A stretch of 5,947 bases of DNA from Lachnospiraceae bacterium. Lineage in GTDB: Bacteria > Bacillota_A > Clostridia > Lachnospirales > Lachnospiraceae. Location of the stretch: contig JAGBQU010000110.1 in assembly GCA_017632755.1 (NCBI GenBank), forward strand, positions 1 to 5,947, written 5' to 3'. Made by a program: the position numbers and the translations under genes. Positions 1-5,258 of this stretch are shown here, piece after piece. Numbering within the stretch: the stretch's first letter is position 1; every line of letters starts with the position of its first letter. A model generated the notes under the pieces. The model did no database searches. It was not told where the DNA came from and saw only the letters and a program-made list of their open reading frames with translations.

Positions 1-609
1 AAAGCCCATCTCATGTGTGACGATCAGCATCGTCATCCCCTGCTTTGCCAGATCGCTGATGACTTCCAAAACCTCGCCGACCATCTCTGGGTCGAGAGCA
101 GAGGTGGGCTCATCAAACAGCATGACCTCCGGCTGCATGCACAGTGCGCGCACGATGGCGATACGCTGCTTCTGACCGCCTGAGAGCTGCCCCGGATAGG
201 CGTTTGCCTTGTCCTTGAGTCCGACTCTGGTCAGATATTCCATAGCCATTTTTTCGGCATCTTCCTTGGACATATTTTTGAGCTTGATGGGACCAAGCGT
301 CATGTTCTTTAAGATCGTCATGTTCGGGAACAGATTAAAGTGCTGGAACACCATACCGATCTTTTGACGGTAGGTATTGATGTTGAGACTTTTGTCTGTG
401 ATGTTTTGTCCCTCAAAGATGATCTGTCCGTCGGTCGGCTTCTCGAGCAGATTGAGAGAGCGAAGGAAGGTGGATTTTCCTGAACCGGACGGCCCAATGA
501 TGACCACGACCTCTCCCTTTTGGATCGTCGCATCGATCCCTTTGAGAACCGGTAACGAATCAAAACTTTTACAGAGATTTTTTACTTCAAATACGGTTTT
601 ATCGTTCAC
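1..609 (-). CDS. Polar amino acid ABC transporter, ATP-binding subunit (3' end cut by window)
   Basis: This is the cytoplasmic ATPase that powers uptake through the adjacent permease; it belongs to the GlnQ/HisP/ArtP group. The 203 visible residues include Walker [10 protein letters not shown] (39-47), the Q-loop at Q89 in [10 protein letters not shown], the ABC signature LSGGQKQR (142-149), Walker B with the catalytic glutamate in [11 protein letters not shown] (163-173), and the switch histidine in VTHEMGF at the window edge. About 40 C-terminal residues are missing, since family members run near 240-250 residues. I chose the GTG at 607-609 because a strong AAAGGAGG lies 10 nt upstream (620-627) and the next in-frame ATG falls after the Walker A motif. 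The start overlaps the permease stop by 11 bp, which implies translational coupling. The exact amino acid transported cannot be read from this subunit. Confidence 0.96.
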   Translation of the reverse strand, partial: MNDKTVFEVKNLCKSFDSLPVLKGIDATIQKGEVVVIIGPSGSGKSTFLRSLNLLEKPTDGQIIFEGQNITDKSLNINTYRQKIGMVFQHFNLFPNMTILKNMTLGPIKLKNMSKEDAEKMAMEYLTRVGLKDKANAYPGQLSGGQKQRIAIVRALCMQPEVMLFDEPTSALDPEMVGEVLEVISDLAKQGMTMLIVTHEMGF

Positions 610-1285
610 TGGTACGAAGCCTCCTTTCCAATTTGGACACGAGAGCGGTCAGGATCAGCACGATGAAGAGATAGATCAGTGCTACCGCAAAGAGCGGAAG
701 GAATGCTTCATATGTACGGCTTCGGATATAGTCTCCGCCGCGGGTCAGATCCACAAGGCCGATATAACCGCACACGGAGGTTTCCTTGAGCAGTACGATA
801 AATTCGTTGGCAAGCGCCGGCAGGACATTTTTAAAGGCCTGTGGCATGATGACGTACCACATCGTCTGCGGATAGCTGAAACCGAGACTCTGTCCGGCCT
901 CGAACTGTCCGTGGTCGATCGACATGATACCGGACCGCACGATCTCGGCGACATATGCTCCCGAATTGATGCCGAATGCTATGACCGCTACGAATACCTT
1001 GTTGTTCATGGATACAAAGACAACATAGTACATGATCATGAGCTGCACAACAACCGGTGTACCGCGGATGACCGTCAGATACAGATTGCAGATTGCATTT
1101 AACGGCTTCAATCTGCCTGTCTTGGCATAAGAAGAGCGGATGATCGCAACGAGAAAACCGATCATGATACCCAAAAGGGCGGCAAAGAGGGTGATGACGA
1201 GCGTTGATCCCAGGCCACGGACCAGGTACATGTAACGGTCCTCTTTTATAAAATTGTCGTAGAGCTTTTCTGCGAAAGTGTTCAA
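599..1285 (-). CDS. Polar amino acid ABC transporter, permease subunit (HisM/GlnP/ArtQ type)
   Basis: A 228-residue integral membrane protein of the His/Glu/Gln/Arg importer permease family, usual length about 215-235. Hydrophobic segments lie near residues 24-48, 64-92, 97-114, 150-175 and 195-217, consistent with about five transmembrane helices. The RGTP motif sits at 74-77. The cytoplasmic EAA loop that docks on the ATPase starts at E129-A130-G131 and ends in the sequence MPQA (147-150). The start codon is TTG (1283-1285), supported by AGGAAGG seven nt upstream (1293-1299); the first in-frame ATG is at residue 19, too close to the first helix. The gene lies 22 bp after the binding protein and overlaps the ATPase, so the three form one operon. 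Only one permease gene is seen, so the membrane channel is probably a homodimer (inference). Confidence 0.95.
   Translation of the reverse strand: MNTFAEKLYDNFIKEDRYMYLVRGLGSTLVITLFAALLGIMIGFLVAIIRSSYAKTGRLKPLNAICNLYLTVIRGTPVVVQLMIMYYVVFVSMNNKVFVAVIAFGINSGAYVAEIVRSGIMSIDHGQFEAGQSLGFSYPQTMWYVIMPQAFKNVLPALANEFIVLLKETSVCGYIGLVDLTRGGDYIRSRTYEAFLPLFAVALIYLFIVLILTALVSKLERRLRTSER
620..627 (-). promoter_or_regulatory. Ribosome binding site of the ABC ATPase gene, inside the permease gene
   Basis: On the minus strand this reads AAAGGAGG, 10 nt before the GTG at 609. It lies within the permease coding region and fixes the unusual GTG start with its 11-bp overlap. Confidence 0.85.
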
Positions 1286-1292
1286 AATAGTA

Positions 1293-1299
1293 CCTTCCT
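1293..1299 (-). promoter_or_regulatory. Ribosome binding site deciding the TTG start of the permease
   Basis: AGGAAGG on the minus strand, 7 nt before the TTG at 1285, in the 22-bp gap after the binding protein gene. No ATG is suitably placed, so this site decides the start. Confidence 0.8.
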
Positions 1300-1307
1300 A
1301 TGTATGC

Positions 1308-2102
1308 TTATTTTTTGCGGACAATGATAACCTGTGTGGCTGTGGTGTAGGGATCCGAGAAATCGATGTTCTTTAAACGATCCTCTGTGACGGTCATACC
1401 TGCCACACCCACGTCTGCTTTTCCGGACTGAACGGCATTGATGATAGAGTCAAATTCCATGTCCTCAATGACGAGTTCATATCCGAGCTTGTCGCAGATC
1501 GCCTGCGCGATGTCTGCATCGATACCTACGATGACATCTCCCTCCACATATTCATACGGTTCGAAGGCTGCGTTGGTTGCCATGGTGAGGGTACCGGCAG
1601 AACGATCCACGTTCTCCGGTGAAACATAGGGTGACTGTCCTTTGGTATCATCTCCGATGTAGTTTTTGATGATCGCATCAATGGTACCGTCTGCCTTCAA
1701 CTCGGAGAGAGCGCCGTTGATAGCTGTAGTCAGCTCCTTGTTTTCCTTGGAAACACAGATGGCATATTCCTCCGTTACGAATTCATCCCCGAGAATGGTC
1801 AGGTCATCGTTTTTAGCGACAAACGCCTTGGCAGGCTGCTCATCGATGATCACACAGTCGATCTTTCCCTGCTTTAAGGATTGAATCGCATCGGCACCCT
1901 TGTTATAGCGCTCGATCGTGCATCCTTCAGCCTCCTTGTCGGAAGCATAGATATCACCGGTTGTACCAAGCTGTACACCGATGGTCTTATTAACGAGATC
2001 AGCCTCGGAAAATACGCTGTTTGCCGGAACGCTGCTGCCGCATGCGGACAGGGTAAATGCAGTGGTTACTGCAAGAAGCAATGCTGTACATTTTGTTTTC
2101 AT
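1308..2102 (-). CDS. Circularly permuted amino acid-binding lipoprotein of an ABC importer
   Basis: A 264-residue extracytoplasmic solute-binding protein of the GlnH/HisJ/ArtJ family, anchored as a lipoprotein (lipobox LSAC, lipidated Cys21). The lobe order is swapped. Residues 33-150 match what is normally the second half (DLVNKTIGVQLGTTGD, IIDEQPAKAF, EEYAICVSK, ADGTIDAIIKNYIG). Residues 170-264 match what is normally the first half (GTLTMATNAAFEPYEY, GIDADIAQAI, MTVTEDR, IDFSDPYTTA). A linker of about 19 residues joins them. Expected ligand contacts are all present: R242 (alpha-carboxylate), D87 (alpha-amino), T47/T48 and the aromatic F180. The total amounts to one complete domain, so it is not a duplication or fusion. 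ATG at 2102 was chosen because AGGAGG lies 6 nt upstream (2109-2114); an upstream in-frame TTG at 2126 would place that site inside the coding region. First gene of the importer operon; substrate likely a polar amino acid, not further resolvable. Confidence 0.93.
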   Translation of the reverse strand: MKTKCTALLLAVTTAFTLSACGSSVPANSVFSEADLVNKTIGVQLGTTGDIYASDKEAEGCTIERYNKGADAIQSLKQGKIDCVIIDEQPAKAFVAKNDDLTILGDEFVTEEYAICVSKENKELTTAINGALSELKADGTIDAIIKNYIGDDTKGQSPYVSPENVDRSAGTLTMATNAAFEPYEYVEGDVIVGIDADIAQAICDKLGYELVIEDMEFDSIINAVQSGKADVGVAGMTVTEDRLKNIDFSDPYTTATQVIIVRKK

Positions 2103-2108
2103 AACTTT

Positions 2109-2114
2109 CCTCCT
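2109..2114 (-). promoter_or_regulatory. Ribosome binding site of the solute-binding lipoprotein
   Basis: A perfect AGGAGG on the minus strand, 6 nt before ATG 2102. It excludes the longer in-frame TTG start at 2126 and leaves a typical lipoprotein signal peptide (MKTK, then a hydrophobic stretch, then LSAC). Confidence 0.9.
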
Positions 2115-2136
2115 AAAATAAAACAAGATAACACGC

Positions 2137-2158
2137 CCGGTCAGAGAGATCCGACCGG
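2137..2158 (-). promoter_or_regulatory. Leader stem-loop 2 of the importer operon
   Basis: The inverted repeat CCGGTC / GACCGG (2137-2142 and 2153-2158) has a 10-nt loop and lies in the 5' leader about 35 nt before the lipoprotein start. It is followed on the transcript by a short G-rich stretch and a T-rich but interrupted run, so it is not a clean intrinsic terminator. It could stabilise the mRNA or take part in attenuation. I recognise no known riboswitch class. Confidence 0.5.
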
Positions 2159-2161
2159 TAT

Positions 2162-2194
2162 GGATTCCAAAGCGGCCGTGGCGCTCTTGGATCC
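2162..2194 (-). promoter_or_regulatory. Leader stem-loop 1 of the importer operon
   Basis: Imperfect inverted repeat: arms 2162-2174 and 2182-2194 pair at 11 of 13 positions (one a G-U wobble), with a 7-nt loop. It begins within a few nt of the expected transcription start and is separated from the next hairpin by 3 nt. The two hairpins take up most of the roughly 98-nt leader. Function unknown. Confidence 0.45.
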
Positions 2195-2206
2195 CGATAT
2201 CTTTAC

Positions 2207-2235
2207 ATTATATCAAAGGAGAAAGTCTGTGACAA
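2207..2235 (-). promoter_or_regulatory. Sigma-A type promoter of the amino acid importer operon
   Basis: On the minus strand: -35 TTGTCA (2230-2235), a 17-bp spacer, and a consensus -10 TATAAT (2207-2212). Transcription should start near 2200, giving a leader of about 98 nt before the ATG at 2102. The -35 box lies only 18 bp beyond the gpr stop codon. Confidence 0.85.
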
Positions 2236-2252
2236 CTACTTTTACAAGGAAA

Positions 2253-3158
2253 TCACTGCGTGGAAAACGCGATGTTGAGCGCTTCGGAGATCATGTAGCT
2301 CAGGCGCTTTATGACCGCATCGACATCTTTGCTTGTGACATACATGTTGTGGAGCTCGTAGAGCAGGTTCTCCTGCTCCCTGGAGAGGGGAGAGGGATGC
2401 AGTTCGTGACCGAGCTGGCTGGCGGCATCCTTGACGATGGTGGCTGCATCGACTACCGTGGGAATGCCGATCGCGATGACCGGTATGCCGAGCGTTTCCC
2501 TCGTCAGACCGTTTCGGTGATTGCCGACGCCTGATCCCGGATGGATGCCGGTGTCCGTTACCTGGATCGTGCGGTTGAGACGCTTGATGCTGCGGGCGGC
2601 GAGGGCATCGATCACGATCATCACATCGGGGTGCGTCTGTTCGATCACCCCTTTGACGATCTCGGACGTTTCCATGCCGTTTTTGGCCATGACACCTGGG
2701 ACAAGACTGCTGACGGCATGCATTTTTTCTCTGTTATAGGCAGCCTTTCCATAGGTGCTCAGGATATGGCGCGTGATAAAGAGATTGTCGATGACATGCG
2801 GACCAAGGGCATAGGCTGTGACATCGCGGTTCCCGAGACCGACCACCAGAATGGAGAGTTCGCCGTCAAAGCCCGGGATGATGTCCTTTAGCTGCCCGGC
2901 CAGCTCCAGAGAGATCTCACGGTGATAATCCTCATCCTCCTCAACAAGGTTCGGTGTTTCCAGCGTGATATATGTTCCCATCGGTTTGCCGATCGTGCTT
3001 GCACCGTTTTTGGTCGTGACTAAGACCTTGCTGATCTTTGTGCGTGTTTTTTTGTGGTAGACTTCATCTACCTGGATGCCACGGCTTTTCAGTGTGGCAT
3101 CCTCTATATTCTCGTGGGCTTCCAGAGCCAGATCGGTGCGCACTTTTGTTTGGTTCAT
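2253..3158 (-). CDS. gpr: Spore germination protease GPR (one catalytic Asp apparently replaced)
   Basis: GPR is the aspartic-type endopeptidase (MEROPS family A25) that degrades small acid-soluble spore proteins during germination. It is made as an inactive zymogen in the forespore. The 301 residues are fewer than the roughly 370 of Bacillus GPR, with the deficit mostly in the C-terminal region. Conserved blocks: the autoprocessing-site-like VRTDLALEA (6-14), GKPMGTYITLE (57-67), LVVGLGN (104-110), LGPHVIDNLFITRH (118-131), SSLVPGVMAKNGMETSEI (150-167), IDALAARS (183-190), TGIHPGSGVGN (203-213) and ETLGIPVIAIGIPTVVDA (221-238). D184 matches the Bacillus D193. The partner D127 falls in the TPDALGP block, which here reads TAYALGP, with Tyr at 116. 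ATG 3158 is preceded by AGAGGT at 8 nt. I saw no convincing sigma-G promoter. The only sequence between it and the importer promoter is 18 bp with no terminator. Confidence 0.95.
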   Translation of the reverse strand: MNQTKVRTDLALEAHENIEDATLKSRGIQVDEVYHKKTRTKISKVLVTTKNGASTIGKPMGTYITLETPNLVEEDEDYHREISLELAGQLKDIIPGFDGELSILVVGLGNRDVTAYALGPHVIDNLFITRHILSTYGKAAYNREKMHAVSSLVPGVMAKNGMETSEIVKGVIEQTHPDVMIVIDALAARSIKRLNRTIQVTDTGIHPGSGVGNHRNGLTRETLGIPVIAIGIPTVVDAATIVKDAASQLGHELHPSPLSREQENLLYELHNMYVTSKDVDAVIKRLSYMISEALNIAFSTQ

Positions 3159-3235
3159 GACTTGTTACCTCTCTATTTCAGCATATCCGGGTGATTTGCT
3201 CTATTAGTTTTCTTCAAAAAATGCGAAAATATGTA

Positions 3236-3264
3236 TTGACAAGGATTGGAATATAAACTAGAAT
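3236..3264 (+). promoter_or_regulatory. Sigma-A type promoter of rpsT
   Basis: A perfect -35 TTGACA (3236-3241), a 17-bp spacer and -10 TAGAAT (3259-3264). Transcription should start near 3271, giving an rpsT leader of about 90 nt. The promoter sits in the 202-bp region between divergent gpr and rpsT; the part nearer gpr (3159-3235) holds nothing else I can name. Confidence 0.8.
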
Positions 3265-3274
3265 AATATGCGAA

Positions 3275-3315
3275 TGTTTACACCAAACTGTCCGTGTCCG
3301 GGAAAGGTGTAAACA
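3275..3315 (+). promoter_or_regulatory. Inverted repeat in the rpsT leader, possible autoregulatory stem
   Basis: A perfect 10-bp inverted repeat, TGTTTACACC (3275-3284) and GGTGTAAACA (3306-3315), encloses a 21-nt loop rich in C and G (3285-3305). It begins about where transcription should start and ends 31 nt before the ribosome binding site. No U-run follows, so it is not a terminator. Ribosomal protein leaders often bind their own product, and S20 synthesis is known to be autoregulated in E. coli. Whether this stem does so is inference; a DNA operator is the alternative. Confidence 0.55.
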
Positions 3316-3346
3316 GCATGGATGAAAGAATTTCAGAATATTTTTT

Positions 3347-3353
3347 AGGAGGT
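3347..3353 (+). promoter_or_regulatory. Ribosome binding site deciding the TTG start of rpsT
   Basis: AGGAGGT placed 7 nt before TTG 3361. It excludes the overlapping in-frame GTG at 3352. Confidence 0.9.
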
Positions 3354-3360
3354 GTGGATC

Positions 3361-3624
3361 TTGGCTAACATCAAATCAGCAAAAAAGAGAATCCTGGTCA
3401 ACAAGACAAAGTATGATAGAAACAAAGCGATTAAGTCTGGTGTGAAGACTGCGATCAAGAAGGTGTATGCTGCTATCGAGTCGAATGACAAGAATGCGGC
3501 ACAGGAAGCATTAAAGAATGCAACTGTTGTGATCACCAAGGCAGGAAGCAAGGGCGTTTATCACAAGAACAACGTTGCAAGAAAAGTTTCCCGTCTGACA
3601 CTTGCAGTAAACAAGATGGCTTAA
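3361..3624 (+). CDS. rpsT: 30S ribosomal protein S20
   Basis: A primary 16S rRNA-binding protein of the small ribosomal subunit. The product is 87 residues, the usual bacterial S20 length, very rich in Lys and Arg, with the hallmark N-terminus ANIKSAKKRILVNKTK and the C-terminal KNNVARKVSRLTLAVNK. The start is TTG at 3361, giving the family-typical fMet-Ala-Asn-Ile-Lys-Ser. AGGAGGT (3347-3353) lies 7 nt upstream. A GTG at 3352 in the same frame overlaps that ribosome binding site and would add three atypical residues, so I reject it. Non-ATG starts in rpsT are known (E. coli uses TTG) and are tied to autoregulation. The gene is monocistronic: its own promoter upstream and a strong terminator directly after it. 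Confidence 0.98.
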   Translation: MANIKSAKKRILVNKTKYDRNKAIKSGVKTAIKKVYAAIESNDKNAAQEALKNATVVITKAGSKGVYHKNNVARKVSRLTLAVNKMA

Positions 3625-3650
3625 TTTCCGTCATTTATATAGGAACACAG

Positions 3651-3684
3651 GACCCTGAGAACGGCTGCACTCAGGGTCTTTTTT
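3651..3684 (+). terminator. Intrinsic terminator of rpsT
   Basis: Perfect 9-bp arms GACCCTGAG (3651-3659) and CTCAGGGTC (3670-3678) with a 10-nt loop, followed directly by six T (3679-3684). It lies 26 bp after the rpsT stop. Its T-run is shared with the start of the next, longer palindrome. Confidence 0.93.
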
Positions 3685-3726
3685 GTGTAATAGGAAATTG
3701 CTCCGCAATTCCCTATTACACAAAAA
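3680..3726. repeat. 47-bp near-perfect palindrome between rpsT and spoIIP
   Basis: Arms 3680-3701 and 3705-3726 pair at 21 of 22 positions (single mismatch 3695/3711) around a 3-nt loop TCC. The outer part reads TTTTGTGTAATAGG and the inner part AATTGC / GCAATT. A rpsT terminator already lies upstream and no T-run follows the right arm, so a simple terminator role is unlikely. It looks like a MITE/REP-type dispersed palindrome or a strongly structured RNA element. No transposase or target-site duplication was identified. Confidence 0.75.
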
Positions 3727-3748
3727 GCGCTCCGCTATGGATGCGCAC

Positions 3749-3816
3749 TCGCGCGTAATGAAAATGTTGCATAAATGCAACCGCGCTCGGCGCGAGAATG
3801 CCGCAAGCGGCATTCT
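3749..3816. repeat. Cluster of three further palindromes upstream of spoIIP
   Basis: Three nested or adjacent structures follow the 47-bp palindrome. CTCGCGC-type arms around 3748-3756 pair with GCGCGAG near 3790-3796. Inside them sits GTTGCA-TAAA-TGCAAC (3766-3781, 6 bp, 4-nt loop). Partly overlapping comes AGAATGCCGC-AA-GCGGCATTCT (3795-3816, perfect 10 bp, 2-nt loop). With 3680-3726 this gives about 137 bp that is nearly all self-complementary. Open reading frames crossing it are not convincing. Confidence 0.65.
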
Positions 3817-3832
3817 TTCTTATTTGCAGTGT

Positions 3833-3860
3833 TCTATCTTTTTGCGGACAGGCATATACT
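3833..3860 (+). promoter_or_regulatory. Possible sigma-E type promoter of spoIIP
   Basis: TCTATCT (3833-3839) and CATATACT (3853-3860), 13 nt apart, loosely resemble the mother-cell sigma-E boxes (-35 ATA-containing, -10 CATACA-like). spoIIP is a known sigma-E gene in Bacillus. The match is partial, and no good sigma-A promoter was seen before spoIIP. Confidence 0.3.
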
Positions 3861-3905
3861 CTTATGAATTGTTTCCGGCGATCTCAAGTGGGACGGGGGC
3901 AGAGC

Positions 3906-3913
3906 AGGGAGGG
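3906..3913 (+). promoter_or_regulatory. Ribosome binding site deciding the GTG start of spoIIP
   Basis: AGGGAGGG lies 7 nt before GTG 3921. Upstream in-frame ATGs at 3798 (inside a palindrome) and 3864 lack a comparable site. Confidence 0.8.
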
Positions 3914-3920
3914 ATGCCAA

Positions 3921-5258
3921 GTGTACGAAAAGTCTAAAATTCCGCAGCTTTTTTTATCTTTGATGCTCTGCCTTACCATGGTCTTTTTGGGCAAAGCATG
4001 TCTGGTGTATCACAAACAGATCTCCCGTTTTCTCTATGTACAGCTGGAAAAAAATATGATGGATGACAGTGCACCATCCCTGGAATATCTAGCTTTGTCT
4101 GCGGAAGATGCAGGTGCAGATGCGGAGGATTACGGCAAAAAACTGATCCTGCAATGGATTCCGGCATACCGGTATGTGCTCGGGTATCCGCAGACCGCCA
4201 TGAATTATGAGGATCACGAGCTGAGGCAGCAGCTGATCTTGAGTGAGGCAAGGGATGAGGGGAGTGAGGCAGCGCAAAGCGGGGAGTATGCCCAAAGGAG
4301 CCCGGACGGGTCGGACAGTGAGAACCCGGTAGAGATGAGGATCGGAAATGCAGCAGACGCAGCTCAGAAAGCTGTGGCAGGATCAGACGATAAATCCGCT
4401 TTGGAGACAAGGAAAGAGCCTGCCGATGAGGCGGATTATGAGGCCGGATCTGAGGGAAACGGATCACAAAAGGATTTTGCGGTGCATACTGTGAAGCTGC
4501 AGGAGATCTCCCTTGGACCTCTGCATGATTTTGACACTTTGCTCTCCCGTTATTATGTGTTGGATGGTTCCACGACGATCGGACCCGGGCAGCTGAATGT
4601 CGATAAGCTGCTCGCATGTGATCTGCATCTTGCACCGGGAGGAAAGCTGCCGCAGATCCTCATCTATCACACCCATTCCAGGGAGGCGTTTGCCGACTCG
4701 GATCCGGCCGATCCATCCACAACGATCGTGGGGGCGGGCGAGAAGCTTGCGCAGCTTTTGAGGGAATATGGCTTTTCGGTGATCCACCACACGGGACAGT
4801 ATGATGGGAAGGGGCGGGACTACGCGTATGCAAATGCCGCGCCTGCCATCGAGCAGATCCTGAAAGAGAATCCGTCGATCGAGATGATCATCGATCTGCA
4901 CCGCGACGGTGTGGCGGAGGGAACGCACATCGTTACACGGATCGACGATAAACCGATGGCACAGTTTATGTTTTTTAACGGCCTCAGCCGCACAAAGGTA
5001 CGGGGCGATATCGAGTATCTTCCCAATCCTTATGTCGATGAGAATCTGGCATTTTCTTTTCAGGCACAACTCGTTGCCGAGGAATACTATCCGGGGCTTG
5101 CGAGGCGTATCTATCTCAAGGGATACCGCTACAATATGCACTATCGTCCGAGGACGCTTCTCATCGAGCTTGGCGCGCAGACCAACACGGTGGAAGAGAT
5201 CATGAATGCCGTTGACCCGCTTGCTCACATTCTCAAGATCACGCTGTGCGGAGAGTGA
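3921..5258 (+). CDS. spoIIP: Stage II sporulation protein P, septal/engulfment peptidoglycan hydrolase
   Basis: SpoIIP acts with SpoIID and SpoIIM in the mother-cell membrane to thin septal peptidoglycan and drive engulfment of the forespore; it is a zinc-dependent amidase and endopeptidase. The 445-residue product has a short cytoplasmic N-terminus (MYEKSK), one membrane anchor (about 7-29), a long acidic, low-complexity stretch (about 60-190, rich in Ala, Glu, Asp, Gly, Ser) and a C-terminal SpoIIP domain (about 240-445). Domain motifs: ILIYHTHSREAF (H250, H252), IIDLHRDG (H327), MHYRPRTLLIELGAQTNT (H407, E416). These His/Glu positions are the expected metal-site and catalytic candidates. 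The linker is richer in charged residues than the rest. The GTG start rests on the ribosome binding site at 3906-3913; longer starts at 3864 or 3798 are possible but run into repeat DNA. In Bacillus gpr directly precedes spoIIP; here gpr is inverted and rpsT lies between. Confidence 0.95.
   Translation: MYEKSKIPQLFLSLMLCLTMVFLGKACLVYHKQISRFLYVQLEKNMMDDSAPSLEYLALSAEDAGADAEDYGKKLILQWIPAYRYVLGYPQTAMNYEDHELRQQLILSEARDEGSEAAQSGEYAQRSPDGSDSENPVEMRIGNAADAAQKAVAGSDDKSALETRKEPADEADYEAGSEGNGSQKDFAVHTVKLQEISLGPLHDFDTLLSRYYVLDGSTTIGPGQLNVDKLLACDLHLAPGGKLPQILIYHTHSREAFADSDPADPSTTIVGAGEKLAQLLREYGFSVIHHTGQYDGKGRDYAYANAAPAIEQILKENPSIEMIIDLHRDGVAEGTHIVTRIDDKPMAQFMFFNGLSRTKVRGDIEYLPNPYVDENLAFSFQAQLVAEEYYPGLARRIYLKGYRYNMHYRPRTLLIELGAQTNTVEEIMNAVDPLAHILKITLCGE

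Noticed and set aside
377..1102. Long plus-strand open frame of 241 codons across the ATPase and permease genes
   Set aside because: It lies antisense to two unmistakable transporter genes, has no ribosome binding site of note, and its product (runs of His, Asp and Arg) resembles no family; it is a shadow frame.
1308..2102. Binding protein as a fusion or a frame-shifted duplicate of two genes
   Set aside because: Only one copy of each lobe is present, the frame is continuous, and the length fits a single domain; circular permutation explains it better.
1881..2534. Plus-strand frame of 217 codons crossing the lipoprotein start and the gpr 3' end
   Set aside because: It runs antisense across two clear genes and the importer promoter, and has low-quality composition with many Cys and Arg; not a gene.
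3159..3235. Sigma-G promoter for gpr
   Set aside because: I looked for TGAATA-like and CATnnTA-like boxes about 18 bp apart on the minus strand; only weak partial matches were found, so none is listed.
3680..3726. The 47-bp palindrome as a second or bidirectional terminator
   Set aside because: The right arm is followed by A-rich, not T-rich, sequence on the plus strand, and on the minus strand the stem is likewise followed by A residues; the preceding hairpin already has the T-run.
3683..3937. Small frame (84 codons) through the palindrome array
   Set aside because: Its product is dictated by palindromic DNA, lacks a ribosome binding site and overlaps the spoIIP start out of frame.
4464..5228. 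Minus-strand frame of 254 codons opposite spoIIP
   Set aside because: It is antisense to the conserved SpoIIP domain, and its sequence mirrors the codon pattern of spoIIP; no start signals.
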